Assembly (NCBI GenBank): GCA_031082225.1
Contig: JAVHLG010000002.1
Span: 75,591 to 139,590, forward strand
From: Desulfovibrionaceae bacterium
Lineage (GTDB): Bacteria; Desulfobacterota; Desulfovibrionia; Desulfovibrionales; Desulfovibrionaceae
DNA length: 64,000 nucleotides
Reading direction: 5' to 3'
The translations under genes were made by a program, and so were the position numbers. Below, piece after piece: positions 31,010 to 38,516 of this stretch. The notes under the pieces are model-generated. The model was not told where the DNA came from and ran no database searches. It saw nothing but the letters and a program-made list of their open reading frames with translations. Positions within the stretch are counted from its first letter, which is position 1, and each line of letters begins with the position of its first letter.

Positions 31010-31041
31010 ATGCCGGGGCATGACGCCAGCATCCCCGGCAT
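31010..31041. repeat. Inverted repeat ATGCCGGGG...CCCCGGCAT
   Basis: Nine perfect pairs around a 14-nt loop. No T-run follows on either strand. It shares the CCCGGG/CCCCGG-type core and spacing with the next repeat, so the two may be one element. Confidence 0.5.
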
Positions 31042-31055
31042 CATTTCTGGAGATG

Positions 31056-31099
31056 CCCGGGACGCTTACGTTTACGGCATATGCCCCGGGCGTCCCGGG
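31056..31099. repeat. Inverted repeat CCCGGGACGC...GCGTCCCGGG
   Basis: Ten perfect pairs around a 24-nt loop that itself contains GGCATATGCC, a perfect ten-base palindrome. It lies 130 bases upstream of the rarD-like gene. Confidence 0.55.
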
Positions 31100-31227
31100 A
31101 CACCCCATGGGAGAGGGTTTTTCGGGAATGCGCCGCGAAGCCGGTCCGCGCTTCACAACCGTCCCCGGCTTTGGCATGATCCGCGCCCGGCGGGGACCGC
31201 TCCCGGCCTCGCCGCAAAGGATGTCCC

Positions 31228-32127
31228 ATGCCCGTTTCCCGTACCCTGTCCGGTGTTGTCGCCGCCCTGTTCGCCTTCGTGTCCTGGGGGCTTTTGCCCG
31301 TCTACTGGAAGGCCCTGGCCGAGGTTCCCCCGGTTGAGATCCTGTGCCACCGCCTGGTGTGGTCCGTCGTGGCGGCCGGGGCGGCCCTGGCCTGCCTGGG
31401 CCGGATCGGCGAGGCGCGGCGGGTGCTGGCAAGACGCCGGGAGGTGCTGCTCATGGCCTCCTGCGGCCTGCTTTTAGGCGTCAACTGGCTGCTTTTTATC
31501 CAGGCGGTCAATTCCGGGCACGTGGTGGAGGCCAGCCTGGGCTATTTCATCAACCCCCTGGTGAACATGATGCTGGGGGCGGTCTTTTTTAGGGAGCGCT
31601 TAAGCCGCCTGCAGGCCGTGGCCGTGGTCCTGGCCGTGTGCGGGGTGGGGGTGAGCGTGGCGACCCACGGGCGGCTGCCGTGGATCGCCCTGGCCCTGGC
31701 CGGGACGTTCGGGGTGTACGGGCTTTTGCGCAAGCTGATGCGGGTGGAGTCCCTGCCCGGACTGTTTTTCGAGACCGCGGTGCTGGGCATCCCGGCCGGG
31801 TTCTACCTGTGGGGGCTGTGGCAGGAGGGGGCCGGGGCCTTTCTGCACCTGGGGCAGGGCGTGGACGTGCTTTTGCTGTGCGCGGGCGTGGTCACGGCGG
31901 CCCCGCTTCTGGCCTTCGCCTTTGCGGCCCGACGGCTGCGCCTGACCAGCCTGGGCATTTTGCAATACATCGCGCCCTCCTGCATGTTCCTGCTCGGGGT
32001 GCTGGTCTACGGCGAGCCCTTCGATGCGGCCCGGGCCGCCACCTTCGCCTGCATCTGGGCCGGGGTGGCGGTCTACACCTGTGATGCGGTCATCACCCTG
32101 CGCCGGGTTCCGGGAGGCCGGGCATAG
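31228..32127 (+). CDS. rarD: RarD-type EamA (DMT superfamily) permease
   Basis: 299 residues with ten predicted helices in two EamA halves. Features of the RarD subgroup: FVSWGLLPVYWKAL at the N-terminus, the E-x-x-x-HR motif in EILCHRLVWS, NWLLFIQAVNSGHVVEASLGYFINPLV, and the C-terminal LTSLGILQYIAPSCMFLLGVLVYGE. It is an inner-membrane exporter of small metabolites; the RarD name comes from chloramphenicol resistance in Pseudomonas, but the natural substrate is unknown. The start ATG 31228 has AAGGA upstream. It is monocistronic. Confidence 0.92.
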   Translation: MPVSRTLSGVVAALFAFVSWGLLPVYWKALAEVPPVEILCHRLVWSVVAAGAALACLGRIGEARRVLARRREVLLMASCGLLLGVNWLLFIQAVNSGHVVEASLGYFINPLVNMMLGAVFFRERLSRLQAVAVVLAVCGVGVSVATHGRLPWIALALAGTFGVYGLLRKLMRVESLPGLFFETAVLGIPAGFYLWGLWQEGAGAFLHLGQGVDVLLLCAGVVTAAPLLAFAFAARRLRLTSLGILQYIAPSCMFLLGVLVYGEPFDAARAATFACIWAGVAVYTCDAVITLRRVPGGRA

Positions 32128-32240
32128 GCCTTGGGCCGGACTGGCCGCCATCCGCGCGCCGTACGGGCGCGATCCTTCGCGTCGACGTCACGCTGTGCTG
32201 ATTTCCCATGACTGACACAGGGTTTTTCCCCGCCGACGGG

Positions 32241-32270
32241 CAGACGGGCCGCCGCACGGCGACCCGTCTG
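32241..32270. other. Hairpin between convergent rarD and BNR lipoprotein genes
   Basis: CAGACGGG-ccgccgcacggcga-CCCGTCTG, eight pairs. No T-run is suitably placed on either strand, so termination would need Rho or be inefficient. Confidence 0.35.
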
Positions 32271-32328
32271 TGCGGGCATCACGTTGCCCTTGTCCACGTT
32301 TCATCCTGAAGGGCTCCATCTCTCCGGG

Positions 32329-34926
32329 CTATTGGTCGCCCAAAAGGAGCTGCATCATGGCCGGGACGGCCGACGTCATGCCCGGCATGGGCACATGCCA
32401 GACCCCCCGGCCGTGGGTGAAGGCGAAAAGCCGTCCGCTTGACGCGTCGCGCACCAGGGACTCGGTGATGACGTTGGCGAAGCCGGTGTTCTCCACCGCC
32501 CAGGTCGCGCCGCCGTTGGTGGTCACGAATACGCCGAGGTCCGTGCCCACATAGAGCCGCGAGGGGACATTGGGATCCACGACGATGGCGAACGTCGGCA
32601 CGTCGGGCAGGGCCGAGGATCCGGTCCCCGTGATCTTCGTCCAGGTCGCGCCGCCGTCCGTGGACTTGATGACGTGATGCTCCCCGAAATTGGAGCAGGT
32701 GGCGTACATGGTTTGGGTGTCGGTCGGATCGAAGGCCACGGACGAGATGTTCCCCTTGACGGGCTTGGCCTGGGTCCATGCGGTGGTCGCCGTGGCCGAG
32801 AGGGCGGCCGTGTTGACGAGGATGTGCCCATTGCTCGTGCCGATGGCCGTCAGGTTGGAGTCGCCCGGGGCCACGGCCATGGCGCTGATGGAGACGTCTT
32901 TCGGGAGCTCCGTCCCGGCCTGGGTCCACAGGGTCGCGCCGTTGGTGGTCCGCCAGGGATACCGGTTGCCGGTCCACAGGATGTCGGGGTCGTTGGGATC
33001 CATGACGAAGACGGTGACGAAGGGGAATTTGTCCGGATCCTCGGTGATGCCGTTTATGCAGTAATCAAACGTGGTTCCGCCGTCGGTGGAGCGGTTCATG
33101 GAAAGGTTGGTGTATTCGCCGTACAGGACGTTGGTGTTGCGCGGATTGACGGCCACGGCCCCGCCGTCGCCGCCCAGGAGCGTGGTCCAGGCGTTAGGCC
33201 CGGCGGCCACGGTTCCCCGCGTGGTGCCGTTGTCCTGGGAGCCGCCGAAAAACGTGTTTCCCCCGGGATAGACTGCGCCGTAGTAGTACTGGGTCACGGA
33301 CAGGCCGTTATTGAGGCTGGTCCAGGCCACCCCGGGGGGATTCGAGGTGTCGCAGACCGTCTGGGAGACGGCGGCCCTGGCGTTGGCGGTGACGAACATG
33401 CCGCCGTCGCCGCCGTTGTAGAGAATCTGGTTGGTCGTGCCGTTGTAGCCAGGGTGGAACACCAGGGAGTGGTGGTCGGCGTGGGCGTAGTAGGGTCGAT
33501 CCGTCTGTGCCCACCAGTAGGAGGCCATGCCCCAGGTCCGGCCGCCGTCGTCCGAGCGGAAGAGGTCGATGCCGCCCGTCCAGACGATGTCCGGATTTGC
33601 CGGATCCACGGCGATGACGTTGTCGTACCAGCCCTGGTTGGAGAAGTTGTTCGGGTTGTCCGTGCAGGGGCACATGGCGCTTTGCGGGTTGGTCAGGAGC
33701 ATGTCTGCCGGGACGGTGCAGTTGTTGGTGTTGGTATAGACGGCGTTCCAGGTCGTGCCGCCGTCCACGGACTTGAGCACGGCCAGGAGGCCGTTGGTGT
33801 AGAGGTATCCTTTCGTGGGGTTGTTGTTCGAGGCCAGGGCATAGATGATGTTCGGATTGGACGGGGCGATGGCCAGGGAGGTGCGGTCCATGTATTGCTG
33901 GGTATACACCTGGGACCAGCTTGTGCCGTTGTCCGTGCTGCGCAGGATGTACGCCGCAGGGGATGTGGTCCACATGCCGCAGGCGGCGAACACCCGGTCA
34001 GTCCCGGCGTTGTTGCTGATGGCCAGATCGGTGCAGCCGCTGATGGTCGAGGCGTCGTGGACCTGGGTCCAGTCCGTTCCGGCGTTTGTGGACAGGTAGA
34101 GGCCCTGCCGGGTGGCGGCGTAGACCCGGTTCGAGTCGTTTGGGCTGATCACGATGTCGTTGACGTAATAGAAATCCTCCGTGGCCGTTGCGGGCAGCAG
34201 GGTCCAACCGGACCCGGCGTTTGTGGTCTTGAAGATGCCCGCGCCGCGCACCGCGTCGGAATTGCCGAAGCCCTCGCCGGTCCCGGCGTAGAGGATGGCG
34301 GGGTTTTTCGGGTCCATGGCCAGGGAGCACACGGCCAGGTTCGGCAAAAGATCGGTCAGGGGCGTCCAGGTCGTCCCGGAGTCGAGGGTTTTCCAGACGC
34401 CTCCGGCAACGCCGCCCACGTACAGGGTGGCGGGCGTCACGGGATCAATGGCCACGGCCCTGATCCGGCCACCCACGTTGCCCGGACCGACGGGGGTCCA
34501 TCTGCCCAGCACGCCCTGGGGCGAGTCGAGGAAGTCGCCCTTTCTCCCGGCCGGGACGAGCCTGTCCAGGCGGGTGGAATAGATGTCCATGCCCTTCATG
34601 TGCTCCAGGGCGGCGACATACCGCTCCGTAGGGATGGCCGTTTCTCCCACGGGGGCGCGTCTCTCGGAAAAAAAGATCATGGCCTCTTTGGGTTTGTCGA
34701 AACGCTTGGGCGGCTTGGCGCGTTTTTTCAGCAAGAGCCGGGCCAGCCGCTCCGTGTCGCTTTCCGCATGGTTTTTTGCGGGCTGCATGAGGTTTTGCGG
34801 GGTCTGCGGGGGGGGCTGGCTGTCGCCGCATCCGAAAAGGGGGACGGACAACAGGAGAAGAAGAAGCACGCCAGCGGGGTGTGGAGCAAATCGCAACACG
34901 TTCCGGAAAAAAGGCGACATGGGCAT
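32329..34926 (-). CDS. BNR/sortilin-type beta-propeller lipoprotein with C-terminal LLL tail
   Basis: 865 residues. A lipoprotein signal peptide ends in the lipobox LFGC (Cys33), then a Pro/Gln-rich linker. From about 125 onward there are repeated BNR Asp-box units of the form S-x-D-G-G-x-T-W (ILRSTDNGTSWSQV, SVDGGTTWNAVY, RSDDGGRTWGMA, STDGGATWTKI, TTNGGATWAVE), the fold of sialidases, sortilin and photosystem-assembly factors. No sialidase catalytic arginine triad is evident, so binding rather than hydrolysis is likely. The C-terminus VPAMMQLLLGDQ matches the tail of the papain-like protease 1 kb away and of the FG-GAP protein. It is envelope-anchored or surface-exposed. The gene has GGAG upstream of ATG 34926 and is monocistronic. 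Confidence 0.85.
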   Translation of the reverse strand: MPMSPFFRNVLRFAPHPAGVLLLLLLSVPLFGCGDSQPPPQTPQNLMQPAKNHAESDTERLARLLLKKRAKPPKRFDKPKEAMIFFSERRAPVGETAIPTERYVAALEHMKGMDIYSTRLDRLVPAGRKGDFLDSPQGVLGRWTPVGPGNVGGRIRAVAIDPVTPATLYVGGVAGGVWKTLDSGTTWTPLTDLLPNLAVCSLAMDPKNPAILYAGTGEGFGNSDAVRGAGIFKTTNAGSGWTLLPATATEDFYYVNDIVISPNDSNRVYAATRQGLYLSTNAGTDWTQVHDASTISGCTDLAISNNAGTDRVFAACGMWTTSPAAYILRSTDNGTSWSQVYTQQYMDRTSLAIAPSNPNIIYALASNNNPTKGYLYTNGLLAVLKSVDGGTTWNAVYTNTNNCTVPADMLLTNPQSAMCPCTDNPNNFSNQGWYDNVIAVDPANPDIVWTGGIDLFRSDDGGRTWGMASYWWAQTDRPYYAHADHHSLVFHPGYNGTTNQILYNGGDGGMFVTANARAAVSQTVCDTSNPPGVAWTSLNNGLSVTQYYYGAVYPGGNTFFGGSQDNGTTRGTVAAGPNAWTTLLGGDGGAVAVNPRNTNVLYGEYTNLSMNRSTDGGTTFDYCINGITEDPDKFPFVTVFVMDPNDPDILWTGNRYPWRTTNGATLWTQAGTELPKDVSISAMAVAPGDSNLTAIGTSNGHILVNTAALSATATTAWTQAKPVKGNISSVAFDPTDTQTMYATCSNFGEHHVIKSTDGGATWTKITGTGSSALPDVPTFAIVVDPNVPSRLYVGTDLGVFVTTNGGATWAVENTGFANVITESLVRDASSGRLFAFTHGRGVWHVPMPGMTSAVPAMMQLLLGDQ

Positions 34927-35112
34927 AACAGGGGGCTCCGGGAAAGAGGATTTTTACCGCCAGGGATGCAACGCCTCATCCATGCATGCTTGCCAGACGG
35001 GAGTCTGGTGCGTCGGGACTGCAGCCATGCCGCCTTCCCTGTGATGCCTGGGAGGAAAGGTTGGCCATGCCTTCCCCGCCGTATGTCGCCGCCCGGCGAC
35101 GTGCCGTCATCG

Positions 35113-35271
35113 TCAGCAGCCCGGCTGCCCGGGGCGGCCGCAGCAGGGGCGCAGGGAAAAAATCTTGCGCAGGGTGTTGGCGATCACCAATCGGATCTTG
35201 ACCCCGAATCCCACAGGCCGGGTCAGGTTTTTCAGAAAACGGTCCAGGCGTGGTCCAGGCGTTTGGCACAT
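35113..35271 (-). CDS. 52-residue Cys/Gly-rich small protein
   Basis: The track lists a 60-residue frame; ATG 35271 with AGGGA eight bases upstream is the better start. The basic helical part RLDRFLKNLTRPVGFGVKIR is followed by a C-terminal cysteine cluster CCGRPGQPGC. The gene follows mscL by 70 bases on the same strand. The conserved look of the ending (a short CCG-x-x-G-x-PGC knuckle) suggests a small metal- or cluster-binding or disulfide-bonded motif. I recall similar endings in small Desulfovibrio proteins but cannot name the family. No signal peptide is present. Confidence 0.55.
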   Translation of the reverse strand: MCQTPGPRLDRFLKNLTRPVGFGVKIRLVIANTLRKIFSLRPCCGRPGQPGC

Positions 35272-35341
35272 GGCGGTTTTCCCTGCGGCATGCACATGGC
35301 CGCGTCATGCGGTGTGGGGGGGATGCGGACCACGGCCCGTC

Positions 35342-35779
35342 TCAGCCCGGCAGTTCCGAGGTGCAGTGTCCGCACTTGACGGCCGCCAGGGGGATGGTCG
35401 AGCGGCAGAAGGGGCATTCCTTGGTGGTCGGCGCGGCCTTGGGCGCGGCGCGCAGGCGGTTGACCACCTTGACCAGGAAGAACACGGCCAGGGAGACGAT
35501 GAGAAAGTCGATGACGGTGTTTATGAACACGCCGTAGTTGACGGTGGCCAGGCCCAGGTTTTTGGCCTCGGCCAGGGACGCGGCGGGTGCGTCCGAGAGG
35601 TTGATGAAGAGGTTGCTGAAATCGATGTTGCCCATGATCCGGCCGATGGGCGGCATGAGCATGTCGGACACCAAAGACGACACCACCTTGCCGAAGGCCG
35701 CGCCCATGATCAGCCCCACGGCCAGATCCACCACATTGCCCCGGGCCGCGAACTCCTTGAACTCCGCAATGATCCGCAT
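35342..35779 (-). CDS. mscL: Large-conductance mechanosensitive channel MscL with C-terminal zinc ribbon
   Basis: 145 residues. The N-terminal MscL core is canonical: EFKEFAARGNVVDLAVGLIMGAAFGKVVSSLVSDMLMPPIG (amphipathic helix and TM1), a periplasmic loop, and TM2 about 83-105. Instead of the usual short cytosolic helical bundle end, it carries CPFC...KCGHC (Cys122, 125, 136, 139), a four-cysteine zinc-ribbon-like knuckle. The channel opens under membrane tension to release solutes in hypo-osmotic shock. The ribbon might tune gating through metal or redox state (inference). The ATG lies at 35779, with a short downstream small gene on the same strand. Confidence 0.93.
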   Translation of the reverse strand: MRIIAEFKEFAARGNVVDLAVGLIMGAAFGKVVSSLVSDMLMPPIGRIMGNIDFSNLFINLSDAPAASLAEAKNLGLATVNYGVFINTVIDFLIVSLAVFFLVKVVNRLRAAPKAAPTTKECPFCRSTIPLAAVKCGHCTSELPG

Positions 35780-35853
35780 GGTTCCCCCCGCGTCGTTTCC
35801 GGATGCGCCCGGTGTTCAGGACCGTTCGGCCGTCGCGATGATGCCGTGCGGCC

Positions 35854-36906
35854 CTATTCCCCCAGAAGCAGGCTGTTGACGGCCGGGACCGCGCCGCCGC
35901 CTCCGGACGGGGCGGCATAGGTCAGGTAGGCCACGGAGCAGGCCACCCGGGCCGAGGTGTACTTGATGCGCATGTAGCCCTCTTCTCCCCAGAACGTGCC
36001 CCAACTGTTGCGCAGGATCCAGTAGCCGTTGTTCTCCGCATCCCCGTTGTCGTTCCAGCCCACCAGGGCCACGGCGTGATTCGTGGTGGTGTAGGAACAG
36101 GGGGAGCCGGGGCAGCTGGTCCTGGTGTCCTCGTAGATGCCGCTTTGGTAGGCGTCGAAGGCGGATGAGGCGTAGACGGCCACGTCCACCACGCCGTGGG
36201 TCATGATGGCGGTCTTGATGGCCTCGATGTCGTTGCAGCCGCAGCGGTCCCAGGAGTCGAAGCGCACCACGGGGTCGCCCCAGTGGGTGCAGCTTCCCGG
36301 ATCGGTCGGCGTATACGGGAAATTGGCCTCCCAGGTGACGCCCTCCACGGTCAGGGCCAAAAGCTCGGCATAGTCGTAGTCCGCGCCGTCGCAGCCGTTG
36401 AAGCTCTCGTAGTACGGGCCGTATTCTCCCAGGCACCAGGCGATGAAGGACTCGGAGAAATCAGCCGCGTTGGCGTCGTATCGGCCCATGGCCGCGTTGT
36501 AGGTGCCTTCGGCCGCGGCCACGGCCCCGAAGGCGTAGCAGGAGCCGCAACTGCCCTGGTTTCGTATCGGCCCGATGTAGGAGCGTCCGTTGCGGTCGCG
36601 CCAGTCGAAGGACGAGGGCAGGGCCTTTTTGGGCAGGGTGCTCAGGGTGCTGGCCGCCATGCGGACGTTGTCGGCGGGCGGCAGGGAGGCGCGGCGGCTG
36701 CGGTACGCGCGGCGCTCAGCCACAGGGAGGTTGAAGATGGGGTTGGGGGCCACGGTGAACTGGTAGCCGTTGTGCCGGATTTTCTCCCGGATTTCTTCAA
36801 GGGTGTCGTCGTCGTCAAAGGGGATGGGCTCGGCCCGCCCGGTACCGTGGACGGCCAGGAACACCAGGCCCAGCATGATAGCCTGCACGAACGCTCGTCG
36901 CATCAT
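35854..36906 (-). CDS. Secreted papain-family (C1A) cysteine protease with C-terminal LLL tail
   Basis: 350 residues. Signal peptide about 1-25 (MLGLVFLAVHGTGRA); propeptide about 26-95; mature enzyme from about 97 (PSSFDWRDRNG). The C1A active site is complete: Gln in RNQGSCGSCYAFG with Cys123, His277 in TNHAVALVGWND, Asn300 in WILRNSWGTFWGEEGYM. Extra cysteines suggest disulfides, consistent with export. After a Ser/Gly linker it ends VPAVNSLLLGE, nearly the same tail as the BNR lipoprotein. Bacterial papain-like proteases degrade peptides or modify surface proteins; the target is unknown. ATG 36906 has AGAGGGG upstream. Confidence 0.92.
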   Translation of the reverse strand: MMRRAFVQAIMLGLVFLAVHGTGRAEPIPFDDDDTLEEIREKIRHNGYQFTVAPNPIFNLPVAERRAYRSRRASLPPADNVRMAASTLSTLPKKALPSSFDWRDRNGRSYIGPIRNQGSCGSCYAFGAVAAAEGTYNAAMGRYDANAADFSESFIAWCLGEYGPYYESFNGCDGADYDYAELLALTVEGVTWEANFPYTPTDPGSCTHWGDPVVRFDSWDRCGCNDIEAIKTAIMTHGVVDVAVYASSAFDAYQSGIYEDTRTSCPGSPCSYTTTNHAVALVGWNDNGDAENNGYWILRNSWGTFWGEEGYMRIKYTSARVACSVAYLTYAAPSGGGGAVPAVNSLLLGE

Positions 36907-36963
36907 ACGCCCCTCTGAACTGCGTTACGGCAGGGGGGGCAGGCGCCCCCCCCCGCCGACGGG

Positions 36964-36990
36964 AAAAAAAAAGCCCGGAAAGCCCGGGCT
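36964..36990 (-). terminator. Rho-independent terminator after the glycine-zipper gene
   Basis: On the minus strand AGCCCGG-gcttt-CCGGGCT is followed by an uninterrupted run of T residues. It separates the two-gene operon upstream from the protease gene. Confidence 0.85.
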
Positions 36991-36999
36991 GCCGCTATG

Positions 37000-37233
37000 C
37001 TAGTATCGACGTTCCTGCTGGCTGCCGATGACGGTTCCGGCCACGGCCCCGAGGCCGCCGCCCAGAAGCGCCCCCACGCCGGCATTGCCGCCGGCGATGG
37101 CGCTGATGCCGGCGCCGGCCGCTGCGCCGAGCGCTGCGCCGCTGAGGGCCCCCTGCTGGGTGGGGGTCATCCTGGTGCAGGCTGCAAAGCCGAGGGTCAA
37201 GGCCAATATGGTGACGATGATGGCTTTTTTCAC
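37000..37233 (-). CDS. Glycine-zipper lipoprotein, 77 aa
   Basis: Starts at GTG 37233 with GGAGG upstream. The lipobox LGFAAC puts the lipidated Cys at 19. The rest is a glycine-zipper hairpin (ALSGAALGAAAGAGISAIAGGNAGVGALLGGGLGAVAGTVIG) with G-x-x-x-G spacing, ending QQERRY. Such proteins (YmgG, SlyB and OmpA-slip-like families) sit in the envelope and can oligomerise in membranes. The GTG overlaps the stop of the upstream gene (GTGA), so the two are translationally coupled. A strong terminator follows. Confidence 0.85.
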   Translation of the reverse strand: MKKAIIVTILALTLGFAACTRMTPTQQGALSGAALGAAAGAGISAIAGGNAGVGALLGGGLGAVAGTVIGSQQERRY

Positions 37234-37622
37234 GGTTTCGCCTCCTTGGCCGCCATGGTCGGCAGGATCAGTTCATTCCACACGACATCCATGACCAGTT
37301 TGTCGGCCTTGTCCGGATTGGCGGTAAAATAGGCGTCGATCTTGTCGACGATTTCGGCCCATTTCTTGTCCTTGAAGGCCAGCACCCATCCCTCGGTGAA
37401 TTTCGAGGGGTCGTCGGCCTCCTTGAGGTCGATGTGGTGTTCGATGGCCACCACGCTGCCGGCGCCGACCAGAAAGGCCAGCTTTTCCTGCTGTGAGGTT
37501 TTCATCCACACCGCGCCGGTGATCTCCGGCATGTCCGGCTCGGCGGCACAAAGCCCCCCGGCCGTAAGCACAAAGAGAACGACGGCGACGATGAGCGCCG
37601 TGACATTGCAACGTCCTTTCAT
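37230..37622 (-). CDS. Small periplasmic protein, 130 aa, unknown
   Basis: ATG 37622 has AGGAGGTGCC upstream; the longer track frame is not coding. Signal peptide about 1-26 (ALIVAVVLFVLTAGGLCAAE). The mature part (ITGAVWMKTSQQEKLAFLVGAGSVVAIEHHIDL, then KKWAEIVDKIDAYFTANPDKADKLVMDVVWNEL) is a helical domain of about 100 residues. The W-x-K-x-S-x-x-x-K-x-x-F-L-x-G pattern recalls small periplasmic helical families such as Rap1a/Tai, but this is not a firm match. It is coupled by a four-base overlap to the glycine-zipper lipoprotein and is probably its periplasmic partner. Confidence 0.75.
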   Translation of the reverse strand: MKGRCNVTALIVAVVLFVLTAGGLCAAEPDMPEITGAVWMKTSQQEKLAFLVGAGSVVAIEHHIDLKEADDPSKFTEGWVLAFKDKKWAEIVDKIDAYFTANPDKADKLVMDVVWNELILPTMAAKEAKP

Positions 37623-37782
37623 GGCACCTCCTGTGTTTTTTCGTCCCCGGCCTTTCTTCGCCGGTTGGCGAGGGGCTTGGAACGCCGGGCATCCTGGACG
37701 GGAGGCCCGTACTTCGTAGAACATGCGCAAAAATAGCATTACCGCGTGGGAATGACAACGGTTCCCGTTTCGCTGTGTCGAG

Positions 37783-37825
37783 AGCACATGATATGACCGA
37801 AAGAGGTAGCACATGATCTGACCGA
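37783..37825. repeat. Two 18-bp direct repeats AGCACATGAT(A/C)TGACCGA
   Basis: Copies at 37783-37800 and 37808-37825 differ at one base and are spaced 25 bases apart, start to start. The pattern could be paired binding sites for a regulator of the divergent genes or the multiple terminal repeats of an IS21-like element remnant. No transposase fragment is visible next to it. Confidence 0.6.
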
Positions 37826-37980
37826 TGCCGATAGTTCTCCGAGAGGAGGACTGGGCATGGGGCGAGCCGACTGAAACGGGGTCATTCGTCTGCGCCTTGG
37901 ACATGCCTGCCGTTGCCATACGGGCGGGCGGCCTGGCCAAGGCGGCGTCATGCCGCCACCCGCACGTCACGGCAGCCATG

Positions 37981-38020
37981 AAAAAACGGCCGGGACACGG
38001 CGGACGCCGGTTCCCGGCCG
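37981..38020 (-). terminator. Terminator of the NifX-like gene
   Basis: On the minus strand CGGCCGGGA...TCCCGGCCG (nine pairs) is followed by TTTTTT, 41 bases after the stop codon. Confidence 0.8.
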
Positions 38021-38061
38021 GGCAACAGCAACATCCGGTGGTCGACGTCAGGGACGCCGCG

Positions 38062-38430
38062 TTACAACCCGTGGCCGCACTCGTGGCCGTGGTGCTGGCA
38101 CAGTTCGTCGCGGTCGGCGAGATTCCCCGCCAGATAGGCGGCCAGGGCCTTCTCCACCGGGCCGGAGGCCCCGCGAAAGACCTGGATGCCGCTTTGCCGC
38201 AGGCGCATCACCGCGCCCTCGCCCATGTTGCCGGCCACCAGCACGGACACGCCCATGGACAGAAGCGTGGGGATCAGGTCGGACTTGCAACCGCACTGGG
38301 GCGGCGGGGTGAAGGACTCGCGGGAGACGATGGTCTTGGCCTCGTCCACGGTGGCGATGGTAAAGGACTCGCAGTGGCCGAAATGTTCGTCCACCAGGCC
38401 GTCCTTGGTCGGAACAGCGATTTTCGTCAT
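38062..38430 (-). CDS. NifX/NifB-type dinitrogenase iron-molybdenum cofactor family protein
   Basis: 122 residues from ATG 38430, with GGAGGT at ideal spacing; the 332-residue track frame is a shadow extension. The family fold (PF02579) is clear: KIAVPTKDGLVDEHFGHCESFTI, then CGCKSDLIPTLLSMGVSVLVAGNMGEGAVMRLRQSGIQVFRG. The HFGHC motif and CGC are the usual ligand region for iron-sulfur or molybdenum-type clusters. The C-terminus CQHHGHECGHGL is His/Cys-rich and may bind metal. Genuine NifX works with nitrogenase, but no nif gene is nearby; stand-alone members are common in sulfate reducers, where roles in metal cluster carriage are suggested. Confidence 0.88.
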   Translation of the reverse strand: MTKIAVPTKDGLVDEHFGHCESFTIATVDEAKTIVSRESFTPPPQCGCKSDLIPTLLSMGVSVLVAGNMGEGAVMRLRQSGIQVFRGASGPVEKALAAYLAGNLADRDELCQHHGHECGHGL

Positions 38431-38516
38431 AAAAGACCTCCAACGAATGATGTGCCGGGGGGTGTAGCCCATTGCCGGAAAAACCGCCAGTCGCGGCAGG
38501 GGAATTCCCGGCCGGG

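Larger units (their letters stand above)
30877..31227. other. 351-bp intergenic region: terminator and two inverted repeats
   Basis: It holds the terminator at 30912-30945, then two consecutive inverted repeats at 31010-31041 and 31056-31099 (separate entries), and the leader of the rarD-like gene. No ORF is convincing. Confidence 0.5.
37623..38061. other. 439-bp intergenic region with a direct repeat and a terminator
   Basis: It holds the 18-bp direct repeat at 37783-37825 and the NifX-like gene's terminator at 37981-38020. The plus-strand ORF from 37825 runs antisense through the NifX-like gene, has no motif and is rejected. Confidence 0.5.

Noticed and set aside
32674-35379. 901-residue plus-strand ORF
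   Set aside because: Antisense shadow of the BNR lipoprotein gene; Gly/Val-rich without domain features.
38062-38430. NifX-like gene as evidence of a nitrogenase cluster
   Set aside because: No nifHDK, nifE/N or nifB nearby; stand-alone members of this family are common.
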